DNA of 64,000 nucleotides from an uncultured Kordiimonas sp. (lineage in GTDB: Bacteria > Pseudomonadota > Alphaproteobacteria > Sphingomonadales > Kordiimonadaceae): positions 310,001 through 374,000 of the forward strand of contig CANLMI010000003.1 of assembly GCA_947492375.1 (NCBI GenBank), given 5' to 3'. A model generated the notes under the pieces. The model saw nothing but the letters and a program-made list of their open reading frames with translations, was not told the origin of the DNA and ran no database searches. This document shows positions 44,977 to 53,075 of the stretch, one piece after another; positions within the stretch are counted from its first letter, which is position 1; the number at the start of each line of letters is the position of its first letter. Both the position numbers and the translations under genes were made by a program.

Positions 44977-45714
44977 TTATATACAGGATTGTAATGCCGT
45001 ACGGAATGTGTGAATGAAATCGGGTTGAATGGTATTGAAACCTTTTGAGAAATAAAAGGCTGTTTCAAAAGTGTCGTGCTGAATATGCTTAACATTCTCT
45101 TTTATGAGCATTTTCACAGATTGTGAGGCGCTTTCCCCTAATTGAACCGACAGAATAGCATCGACCTCTTTAGACATTAACATATAAACTAATCGGTTTG
45201 GGTCGGCACTCCCGGTAATATAATTGTAATTGTTGTTCTTTAGCCAATAAGCCATTCTTGACCCTGCGAAAGTTGTAACCTTTGCTGTTTCGCGAAACTT
45301 GTCGGATTTTGGATCGAGCTTATTGTCTTTCAGCATATGCCAGTTAACTTCGATAACCCCCGCTGGCCCTGCTAAATGTGATAACCGCTCAGGGTCGCCT
45401 TCAAAGTTGGATGGTAACCAAATTGCTGGTTTAGAGCCATTAACGATATTTTGTGCACGCGATAACGGAGCGATTGATAAATCAAAGTTTCTGCCAAGTT
45501 TCTTCATCACGCATGTTAACCGGTCAATCCCTGGCCCGGTAATGCTGCCATCGGCATTTTTGAAGGCCACGGATGACTCACCGTGGGTGTAAATATGTAT
45601 AACATCTTCGTTTGCTTTGGTTTGTAAACTCATAAATAAGAGCGAAAGCAAACACCAAACTACGGTGGCTATTTTCGGGTAAGGCAATAGTAAATTACTG
45701 GGTAAATACATCAT
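44977..45714 (-). CDS. Periplasmic solute-binding-like protein
   Basis: A 245-residue protein with a hydrophobic signal sequence ending near residue 36 (QTKAN). The mature part resembles the bacterial extracellular solute-binding protein 3 fold: VIHIYTHGESSVAFKN, GPGIDRLTCVMKKLGRNFDL and the domain cross-over near VEVDAILSVQLGES-like residues 180-195. No transporter genes are adjacent, so it may be a stand-alone sensor or secreted protein. The similarity is by pattern only. Confidence 0.6.
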   Translation of the reverse strand: MMYLPSNLLLPYPKIATVVWCLLSLLFMSLQTKANEDVIHIYTHGESSVAFKNADGSITGPGIDRLTCVMKKLGRNFDLSIAPLSRAQNIVNGSKPAIWLPSNFEGDPERLSHLAGPAGVIEVNWHMLKDNKLDPKSDKFRETAKVTTFAGSRMAYWLKNNNYNYITGSADPNRLVYMLMSKEVDAILSVQLGESASQSVKMLIKENVKHIQHDTFETAFYFSKGFNTIQPDFIHTFRTALQSCI

Positions 45715-45782
45715 AATATCAATATTATTTCGGAATAATATCGAAGCCTATGTATGATGTTTAAATATAAGGTTAACGCTCT

Positions 45783-48353
45783 TCAAAAAACGATTGCCAA
45801 GGTATTAAGGTCATCTTGGGCAACGCCTGCTAGAAAAACAGTATTACCGTCACCGAGGTCTATAGTGATACCATTCTGAGCAGGTCCACTATTGGGGATG
45901 ATAGCGGCTATCACGTCACTTATATCATTAAAGTCAGTCACTGTCGTAGAGAGGTCAAGCGTATCTTCGTTGATGTTCAAGTCGCTTATTGTATCATTGC
46001 CGCTATTATTCGCGAAAAAGAATATATCATTGCCCAAACCGCCCGTTAAGGTGTCGTTGTCGGCACCAGCGAATATTGTATCGTTGCCTTCACCACCTTC
46101 AACAATATCGTCCCCGGTACCATTAAATATTTCATCATTACCGTTGCCACCAGAGATATTGTCGTTGCCGTCACCGCCGAACACGAGATCATTTCCCGAT
46201 CCGGCTGAAATCGTATCATTACCTGGGGTTTGGTTTGTTGTACCGCCGAATATTGTATCGTTTCCGGCAAATGCGCTTATGATATCTGCGCCTGCGCCGC
46301 CGCCCAGAATATCACCCCCGCTTGAACCAAACACAGTATCATTGCCAGAACCAGAAAAGGCTACATCGCTTCTGCTACCGCGAATTTCATTTGTATCAAC
46401 AGTGCCATTTGGGGTTACATTATCATCAAAACTACCGGTGATAATAAGGTCATTTCCAGCACCGCCAAATATTGTGTCATTCCCGTCTAGCGAGGCGCCG
46501 GTATCCGTGAAAATTAGGTTGTCAGCGCTATCTGCTACGCCGTCACCAATCAGTGTATCATTACCGCTGCCACCACCGATTATGTCGTTGCCGCTTCCTC
46601 CCTGAAAGCTGTCATTGCCGGTATCGTCGCTACCTGCAAAAATCTGGTCATTGTCAGCACCGCCATCTGCGAAATCGTTACCTTGCCCACCTGATATAAA
46701 ATCAGTGCCAGCGCCGCCATTTAATTGATCATCGTCTGCGTCACCTCTAAGCGTATCATTACCGTCATTACCGTTCAGTGTATCGTTGCCGGCGTTGCCG
46801 CGTAATACATTGGATGCTGACCCATCGCTGATTAAATCATCACCTTCGCCGCCGATAAGATCTGTACTTGATTGAGGGTTTGTAACAACTATACCGGCTT
46901 CGCTAATATTTTCGATATTCACTGCAACAAAGCTGCTGCTATTTGCCCCGTTACCATCAAAGCCTGTAACAGCCACAAATACCACTGGATTGGCTTCAAA
47001 ATTAAAGGAGACACCTTCACGAACGAGAAGATTGTTGCCTGATATTTCGAATCTACTATCATTTGTTGCAAAGGTAACGGCATCTCCGTCGAAATCGTCA
47101 GCAGATAATGTGCCAACAACTGCCCCTGATGTTGTGTTCTCTGGCAGGGGAATGCCATCAAGCGTTGGCCCTTCAGGCGCCTGATTGGTTGTAAGGATTT
47201 GTCCAAATACCCCGGACGCAGAACCGTCTTCATTCGCGCCGAATAATGTGAGAAATTGCCGACCGTTGAGTGCCGCAAGGCTTACGCTGCCAGTAAGGGT
47301 TGAAAAGGTGTTTATCATAAACTCTTCGCCGATAGCGGTGCCGGAAGCGTCGAACCGCTGTGCGAAAATGTCTTGTGTATTCACCTGTAAGAGCGAGATA
47401 TAAGCAACAAGAAATCCGCCGTCTTCTGTTGCGATAATTTCTGGGGCAAGTTGGTCGCCTGTTGTAAAGGTATTAACCTGAGTAGGTGTGTTTCCAACAT
47501 TGGTGCTGCCATTGAAAACTCTAACGAAAACGCCGTTCCCAACACTGCCATCTGTACCGTTTTGATCTTGGAAGGCTATGGCAAAATCACCGTTTGAAAG
47601 AGCCACAACCCTGCCATTTTGCTGTGAACTGTTTGTCACAGTGTTAACGAGAATTTCGCCTGTTTGCGCTGTGCCATCTTCGCTGAAGCGTCTAAAAACA
47701 ACAGCTTCGAGGTTGCTATCAACATTAGCTGCGTCATAGGTAATGACAAACGACCCATCGCTCAAGGTTGCGATATCTGGTTCCTGCTGATTACCAGTTG
47801 TTGTCGTATTTACCTGAAATTCAGCGATTGTTTCATTGCCCATTGCATCGAACGCCCGGGCAAGTACGCTGTTGCCGCTTGCATCTGTGCCGGGTGATGC
47901 GGCAGATGTATAAGCTGCGACAAAGCCACCATTATTCAATGGTTCGATAACCAGATTATTCTGTAACCCGGTTGAAGTGGTATTAACGGCGAACTCTCCC
48001 GTGACGGGTGTACCGTCCTGTTGGAAAACTCTTGCGCGTAATTCTAAATTGGCTGAGCCGGTTCCTGTTCGCCATGCAACAACAAAATTACCATTTGATA
48101 ACGTTATGATTTCGCCAAAAACTTCGACATCCGCGCTTGGTTCGTTAACAGTAAAAGCAGGGCCAATTGGTGTGCCATTTGCAGAAAATATACGGGCATA
48201 TACGTCAAAGTCGCCAGTTTGATTGCTATCGTAGACAACAACAAAGTTACCGTTTTGCAGTAAGGTTGCGTTCGGGCGGTCTTGAAGGTTAGTTGTGATA
48301 TCATTCAACTGCTCTTCACCGCCTATTTTGACCGGTGTACCTATCTGTTGCAT
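45783..48353 (-). CDS. Large RTX calcium-binding secreted protein
   Basis: An 856-residue acidic protein. Residues 1-390 are made of about seven 50-residue repeats of the LSNGNFVVAW type, likely a beta-propeller. A cadherin-like segment follows (about 393-485). Residues 505-800 carry many calcium-binding RTX nonapeptides (GGxGNDTLxG, for example GNAGNDTLNG and GNDGNDTLRG). The C-terminal 50 residues look like a type I secretion signal. It is probably exported by a type I system and folds on calcium outside. No secretion genes are in view. AGGAG precedes the ATG. Confidence 0.9.
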   Translation of the reverse strand: MQQIGTPVKIGGEEQLNDITTNLQDRPNATLLQNGNFVVVYDSNQTGDFDVYARIFSANGTPIGPAFTVNEPSADVEVFGEIITLSNGNFVVAWRTGTGSANLELRARVFQQDGTPVTGEFAVNTTSTGLQNNLVIEPLNNGGFVAAYTSAASPGTDASGNSVLARAFDAMGNETIAEFQVNTTTTGNQQEPDIATLSDGSFVITYDAANVDSNLEAVVFRRFSEDGTAQTGEILVNTVTNSSQQNGRVVALSNGDFAIAFQDQNGTDGSVGNGVFVRVFNGSTNVGNTPTQVNTFTTGDQLAPEIIATEDGGFLVAYISLLQVNTQDIFAQRFDASGTAIGEEFMINTFSTLTGSVSLAALNGRQFLTLFGANEDGSASGVFGQILTTNQAPEGPTLDGIPLPENTTSGAVVGTLSADDFDGDAVTFATNDSRFEISGNNLLVREGVSFNFEANPVVFVAVTGFDGNGANSSSFVAVNIENISEAGIVVTNPQSSTDLIGGEGDDLISDGSASNVLRGNAGNDTLNGNDGNDTLRGDADDDQLNGGAGTDFISGGQGNDFADGGADNDQIFAGSDDTGNDSFQGGSGNDIIGGGSGNDTLIGDGVADSADNLIFTDTGASLDGNDTIFGGAGNDLIITGSFDDNVTPNGTVDTNEIRGSRSDVAFSGSGNDTVFGSSGGDILGGGAGADIISAFAGNDTIFGGTTNQTPGNDTISAGSGNDLVFGGDGNDNISGGNGNDEIFNGTGDDIVEGGEGNDTIFAGADNDTLTGGLGNDIFFFANNSGNDTISDLNINEDTLDLSTTVTDFNDISDVIAAIIPNSGPAQNGITIDLGDGNTVFLAGVAQDDLNTLAIVF

Positions 48354-48740
48354 CCATAGTGCTCCTGTTCGATAGGTTTATAGGGTTCGTTCGATGTCAC
48401 CATTTTCCTACCGATTATGCTTATATAGGTTGCTGTAATTTTGCTTTTATTCTGATCAGCAAACTATCAAAGCCATTAAAATACATATTGTATCTTAACT
48501 AGTGATGAATTTTTCAACAAGGCTTATTATAAACCCACTATTTGGCTTTATATTCACAGTGTTAGCTGTATTTGGGAAGGTTTGGAAGGTATCTTGATTA
48601 ACGAAGGGCTTGATGGTTAACTCAGCATGAATTTTGACTTAAAAAATCTACATTGCTAATTTTAAAGTTAAAAACACCTTTCATATCAATGTGTTGATTT
48701 AAAGGCAGGGCTGCTCAATCTATCGTGAAGTCAACGTTTA
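48354..48740. other. Intergenic region upstream of the RTX gene
   Basis: About 390 bases with no supported coding frame. It should hold the RTX promoter near 48354-48450 and ends at the promoter of the small RNA. Nothing else recognised. Confidence 0.5.
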
Positions 48741-48768
48741 TTGAAATTGGGAATTTAATTGTTATCTT
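48741..48768 (+). promoter_or_regulatory. Sigma-70-like promoter of the small RNA
   Basis: TTGAAA at 48741-48746 and TATCTT at 48763-48768, spaced 16 bases. This predicts a start around 48775, about 80 bases before the terminator. Confidence 0.55.
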
Positions 48769-48774
48769 AGTTGT

Positions 48775-48857
48775 GTAGGGTCATCCCTACGTTAATACCC
48801 TTATGGGTGTTTCCTCCCTGAGCCTGGGCCACGCCGTTGTGCGTGGCCATTTTTTTT
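48775..48857 (+). ncRNA. mmgR: Small RNA of the suhB/mmgR (alpha-r8) type
   Basis: No plus-strand gene precedes the intrinsic terminator here. The roughly 80-base transcript would form a first hairpin (GTAGGG/CCCTAC), a short ACCC/GGGT hairpin, then the unpaired decamer TTTCCTCCCT at 48810-48819, and a strong terminator (8-bp GGCCACGC/GCGTGGCC stem at 48827-48848, then eight Ts). That decamer, its place between hairpins and the total length match what I recall of the alphaproteobacterial mmgR/suhB small RNA, which binds mRNA ribosome-binding sites. The anti-Shine-Dalgarno character of CCUCCC fits. Confidence 0.75.
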
Positions 48858-48879
48858 CATAAAAGCGTATTGGCGCTTT

Positions 48880-49953
48880 TTATTCAGCAGCCATCGGGAT
48901 ATTTCTTATATAATCTTTCATCAGGTTAGCAGCAAAGCGGCTGATGCGTCTTTGAATATCGCTGAATTCAGGTAATAGATCGAGTGTCTCTTCATTCATA
49001 TAAAGTGCCCGATTAATTTCGATTTGCAGGGAATGGATTCCTTTTTGAGGGCGCCCGTAATGCTGAGTTGCATAACCGCCAGCATAGGGAATGTTACGAA
49101 CAACCTTAAATCCTTCGGCGATCAGAAGCTTTTCAACAGTAGCCGTCAAACTACTGTCGCAGGATGCACCCCAAACATCGCCAAGCACAATATCTGCATC
49201 ATATGATCTTGATTTCTTTTTGGTCAGGCCGCCAATTAATCTTGCAGCTTTACCTTTCCGGTCGTTTAGACTGGCGGTGTTATCGCTTGGGTCACAAGAT
49301 TCTGCGTCCATTCCAGAAGGCATTGAATGGCAGTCAATAAGGATGGCATTGCCAAAGGTAGCTTTCCGTTCGCTGATTAGGCTTCGCAGTTTATTATGGT
49401 ATCCGTGGTAAACGTCTTTAATACGTTTTTCTGCTTCGCGTGCGGGGAGTGGCTTGTCATAAATGGTTTGCCCTGGTGCAACTAATTCAGGGATAACCCC
49501 AAGCCCGGCCCGTACCCGGTGAGTTTCGCGCACGCTGTTTGTATCCAGCCGCGGCGTGAACATGGACGGGTCTAATTCAGTAGAGGCCCGGTTCAAATCT
49601 AGGTAAGAACGGCCGTATGTAGCAATAAGCTGCGTTCCCCCAAACATGGGTGTGTGTTCAAAAAGTTTGTCGACCCACGCATCTTCACTGATCCGCAGCA
49701 TATGTGGGGCGAGCTGTGTTTGTTCTATGAAGCTGGCGGGATAGTGCCGGCCACTATGGGGGGCAGCAAAAATAAAAGGGGTTTGGGTATTTTGGGGCGG
49801 TTTTGTGACAAAAGGGAAGCTGGGTGTTGCGCTGTATTCTCGCATATCGTCTGGCAGGTGATGTGTTGAAGGCTGCGCCTTGATATGCGCATCGTCAGTA
49901 GTTCTGATATGTACCGCTGCCTTTTTTATATTGTGTTCGCTGTTATCTGACAC
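48880..49953 (-). CDS. N-formylglutamate amidohydrolase family protein
   Basis: A 357-residue zinc hydrolase of the FGase family. The first 60 residues are polar and not conserved. The core shows FIFAAPHSGRHYPASF, ISEDAWVDKLFEHT, GRSYLDLNRASTELDPSMF, LIDCHSMPS and VLGDVWGASCDSSL, with YATQHYGRPQKGIHSLQIEINRALYM near the end. It probably hydrolyses N-formyl-L-glutamate or another acylated amino acid. No hut genes are nearby. It is alone on its strand. Confidence 0.88.
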   Translation of the reverse strand: MSDNSEHNIKKAAVHIRTTDDAHIKAQPSTHHLPDDMREYSATPSFPFVTKPPQNTQTPFIFAAPHSGRHYPASFIEQTQLAPHMLRISEDAWVDKLFEHTPMFGGTQLIATYGRSYLDLNRASTELDPSMFTPRLDTNSVRETHRVRAGLGVIPELVAPGQTIYDKPLPAREAEKRIKDVYHGYHNKLRSLISERKATFGNAILIDCHSMPSGMDAESCDPSDNTASLNDRKGKAARLIGGLTKKKSRSYDADIVLGDVWGASCDSSLTATVEKLLIAEGFKVVRNIPYAGGYATQHYGRPQKGIHSLQIEINRALYMNEETLDLLPEFSDIQRRISRFAANLMKDYIRNIPMAAE

Positions 49954-50120
49954 GACGTTTTCCGCCCTTTACTCTGCGCAATTGTAACAGTTTAATTGCG
50001 CTCCTCTCTCCCAATGTGCGCTGACATTAGCGGTATTTTTATGGTAAGTCACGAATGAAATTTCGGTATAAAAGGGATGATCGGAATGAATGTTATCCAT
50101 TGGACCGACTGGGCGAAAAA

Positions 50121-50150
50121 CAAAAAAGGCCGGGTTAAAACCCGACCTTT
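50121..50150 (-). terminator. Terminator of the TonB-C-like gene
   Basis: On the minus strand AAGGTCGGGTTTTAACCCGGCCTT-type pairing (one mismatch) is followed by a T tract. It begins 25 bases past the stop. Confidence 0.8.
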
Positions 50151-50174
50151 CAAAATATTTTTTATAAAAATACT

Positions 50175-50555
50175 TTATTGAGCCATTTTATAAGTAACTG
50201 GAACAACAAGTGTTTTAGAAGATACGCCCGCAGGAAGTGCCGGGAAGTTGCTCAAGTTGAAAAAGCCAGATACTGTTGCTTTGTCAAGCGAGCGGTTTCC
50301 TGAAGTTTCAAGAAGTTCTACGCCAGTTACTGAACGGTTTGCAGCGATTTTAACGCGAACTTTTAATTGTCCTTCGATGCCGTTTTTCTGTGCGCTGAAC
50401 GGGTAGTTCATGTTGTTAACGATATAGCTGTGAGCTTGTGCATCCCAACCGCCCGTAACAACATCATTGTCAGCAGCAAGTTTAGCAGAAGCAGGGGCAG
50501 TAGTTGCAAGAGCAACGAGAGTAGCAGCGAATACGCCTGTAAAAGATTTCAACAT
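50175..50555 (-). CDS. Secreted TonB C-terminal-like protein
   Basis: A 126-residue secreted protein with a signal peptide (cleavage probably after PASA, residue 24). The mature domain resembles the TonB C-terminal fold: YPFSAQKNGIEGQLKVRVKIAANRSVTGVELLETSGNRSLDKA and ALPAGVSSKTLVVPVTYKM. It lacks a membrane anchor and a proline-rich stalk, so it cannot act as a classical energy transducer; it may be a free periplasmic domain. The gene stands alone with its own terminator. Confidence 0.8.
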   Translation of the reverse strand: MLKSFTGVFAATLVALATTAPASAKLAADNDVVTGGWDAQAHSYIVNNMNYPFSAQKNGIEGQLKVRVKIAANRSVTGVELLETSGNRSLDKATVSGFFNLSNFPALPAGVSSKTLVVPVTYKMAQ

Positions 50556-50815
50556 TGTCGTGTCCTTTAAATTCTAAATCTCAAAAATCTGTTTCGGTCG
50601 ATGCTGCGGGGGATCTCTTCGTGAGCACAACATCATCCGGTGAGTAACTATCTATCAATGGCGGGTTTCATAATTATGGAAGTTTTATGAAGCAATTATT
50701 TTTTGTGATTTGCAGCTATGCATTTTTTGCATGGCTAAGCGGATGTTTTTTAACGTTATTTTAAGAGATACTTAAGGCTCTTGCCTAAATGGCATGAATT
50801 TCATGAAGGTAACGA
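50556..50815. other. Intergenic region upstream of the TonB-C-like gene
   Basis: About 260 bases without a supported gene; promoter of the TonB-C-like gene presumed within. Nothing specific recognised. Confidence 0.4.
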
Positions 50816-50861
50816 TTTAGAAACGCATAAAGCAATTTTGAGTTGTTTATGCGTTTCTAAA
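50816..50861. repeat. Perfect 16-bp inverted repeat after the EF-hand gene
   Basis: Arms TTTAGAAACGCATAAA (50816-50831) and TTTATGCGTTTCTAAA (50846-50861) with a 14-base loop. It lies 16 bases past the stop codon of the EF-hand gene and probably acts as its transcript end, although no long T tract follows. Confidence 0.7.
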
Positions 50862-50877
50862 ATTAATTGTTTATTAA

Positions 50878-51896
50878 CTACAGTATGACGCCGTTAGCGC
50901 GTAAATATTCGTCCAAAGTGATTTTTTGATCGTTATTTTCGTCTAATTCCTTGAATTTATCATCGGAACTTGGTGCCGTATCTGAAATAACTGAGGGGCC
51001 GATGTTGGCAATTATGACAGAATCAGCATTTTTGTGGACGCTATTCAGGCATGGGGTCGGTACATTAGCGTCAACGCGGTTTGTCCATTTCGCTTTTTTG
51101 AGAACAAATGATCCAGCTTTGGCCGGTACTTCCATTTCGGCCTCGGTTAAAACGCCGTCTTCATTATGATCAAGGCTGTTGAACTCTGCATGGATTGTTT
51201 CCCGTTTGGGCACATAGGACGATTTGCTGAATTCAACTAATGACAGGCGATTATCACTGTTTTCGTCGAGGCGGCCAAATTCAATCGTACGATTGGATGC
51301 ATTAAAGGCAATCATCGCTTCCCGGCATTCGCGGTCAGCTTCAACCTGCTCGGAAACTTCATCATAGTCTATTTGCGTAATTGATTGGTTGTTGATTAGC
51401 GTTTCGATTTTTTCTTTTAAGTCGGCGGCACCTTCAACGATGCCCGTTTCATCCCCCAGCTTTATGGTGCCGCTTTTAACGGTAACAATGTTGGTTTTTT
51501 TGAAAGGGGGGCCAGAAATTCACCCAGCGATATATAGCCATCAACATTGCTGTCATGACGGGCAAAACTTTCGGCGGCGGCCCTTGGTACTCTTTCTTCA
51601 AAATATGGTAGGGTAGTATAAACGGTTGCTACTGCGGCTGCGCCCATTAAAAATCCGGATATCAGCATTTTATAACTCCTTCTGTTTTCACCGAAGTATC
51701 CGTTTTTCAGATAGACATTGATGCCGTCACGAAGAACAGAGCTTGCGCTTTGTCCTTCCATCCGGCAGGCTTCCATAAAAGCGGCTTTATCGTCAGGCGA
51801 TAACCTAAGCTCGATAACCTCGGTTTTCTTTCGCCCAGCTTGTTTAGGCTGTGTCTTTATATGCGCCTGGCCACCGGGTGTTGTTTCTTTTTTCAT
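50878..51896 (-). pseudogene. RHH/transmembrane/EF-hand protein, split by frameshift
   Basis: Two frames, 51462-51896 and 50878-51315, are parts of one protein of about 339 residues; the second frame stays open back to the first. They join at six Gs on the plus strand (51506-51511, Cs in the gene), where one base is lost or gained. The N-terminus has a ribbon-helix-helix-like segment (TEVIELRLSPDDKAAFMEACRMEGQSASSVLRDGI), one membrane helix (about 79-97), then EF-hands: SNVDGYISLGEF, ENSDNRLSLVEF, HNEDGVLTEAEM and ENNDQKITLDEY. Four calcium sites outside and a DNA-binding-type fold inside are unusual. The whole is tentatively interrupted; a homopolymer error is possible. Confidence 0.75.
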
Positions 51897-52203
51897 AGGT
51901 CTCTACTCACTCATCGCAATATGCATGCAATGCCACCGTGTCGATCACGGCGATCTGCACAGGCATTGCTTTTCCATCCCATGTCGCTGCCCTTATGACG
52001 TTACCTGAAAAGCGAATATCATTCGGCTTGTTGAGGCATTCATGCTGAAAGTCTTATGAGTATATTTACAATAACTTTCGTGCCCCGCGACAGCATTTTT
52101 ATGTCGGGGAAGATGGTATTATTTTGTCGGGACAGAGGGAAGTAACTGCTTAATCAATACAGTATATTTGGTTGAACAAAATTTCTTAGCTAAGAATTGA
52201 GCT
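51897..52203. other. Intergenic region of about 300 bases
   Basis: Between the EF-hand gene start and the end of the GNAT gene. No supported gene; the promoter of the EF-hand gene is expected near 51900-51960. Confidence 0.4.
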
Positions 52204-52685
52204 TTAATATTTTACGTTTTCGAGAAAGCTATCTAAATCTGTACCAGCTAATTTAACAAAATATAAAATGTTGCCGTCTTTTAATTTGAAGCCTAAATTT
52301 TGTAGAAAGATATTGCTTCGCTATTCTCTTTAATAACCGTGAGTTTTAATTGCTTTATATCTAAAGCATATTTCTTTTCGACAAGATTGCTTACAAGTTT
52401 TTTGCCTAATCCATGGCCGCGCATGTCTTTTCGAATATATAAATTTTGTATTTCATAACCACGAACAGCGTTATGAGGTTGATACGTTTCGTAACCTTGA
52501 ATAAAGCTAAGAATCTTGTTTTGTGTGTTCGTAACAACAGAGACATCGAGAAAAGGCCAGTCTTGAGCTAGTTTCCTGACATCTGGTTTGATATTGATAT
52601 TGTGAAACATGTTCAATTCATGTGCTAATTCGGATAATTCATGGCAATCAGATTCTTGTGCCTGCCGAAATATGAAACGATTCAT
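52204..52685 (-). pseudogene. GNAT-family acetyltransferase, frameshifted near the C-terminus
   Basis: The frame 52293-52685 encodes a GNAT domain with IQNLYIRKDMRGHGLGKKLVSNLV, the acetyl-CoA-binding R-G-H-G-L-G loop, and ends abruptly at SEAISFYKI. Insertion of one A into a four-A run near 52297 restores FYKNLGFKLKDGNILYFVKLAG and continues to a stop at 52204, giving a normal GNAT ending of about 160 residues. The lesion is a single-base deletion in a homopolymer. The substrate is unknown. Confidence 0.75.
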
Positions 52686-52727
52686 TTAAGGGTCACATTT
52701 CTATTTTCTAATTGCTTGGGTTTTGAA

Positions 52728-52803
52728 TGGTGGTCGGTACTGGGCTCGAACCAGCGACCTCGTCGATGTCAACGACGCGCTCTACCAACTGAGCTAACCG
52801 ACC
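52728..52803 (-). tRNA. tRNA-Val(GAC)
   Basis: On the minus strand a 76-base cloverleaf is complete: acceptor GGTCGGT/ACCGACC, D arm with AGCTCAGTTGGTAGAGC, anticodon stem CGTCG/CGACG around TTGACAT (anticodon GAC, valine), TTCGAGCC T loop, and an encoded CCA end. Confidence 0.97.
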
Positions 52804-53075
52804 ACACGGTATCAAGAAAGGGGATACAATAGTATCCTGTTGGTATGTGGTTACCGCATATGTAATACGTCTTATGACACGCTTGGCAACGCGAAGTTAT
52901 CTACACGCTCACATGCGCCCATGCAACAGGAAAATCATTGCTATTGACAGGATGGTTACATGTGGCTGGCAAAACTGTGTTTAAAGGGCGTTTTGACGAG
53001 CCAAAGTAAGTGTTTGAAAATACGTATCGCCCGCCGATGACGGCAGGCGATTTGATAGCCTTTGAAAAAGAAATG

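Noticed and set aside
45892-46605. Long plus-strand frame opposite the RTX gene
   Set aside because: It arises from the repeated codons of the RTX array on the other strand and has no start signal.
45783-48353. Repeated structure suggesting a CRISPR-like array
   Set aside because: The repeats are imperfect, in frame and encode RTX nonapeptides; there are no spacers or cas genes.
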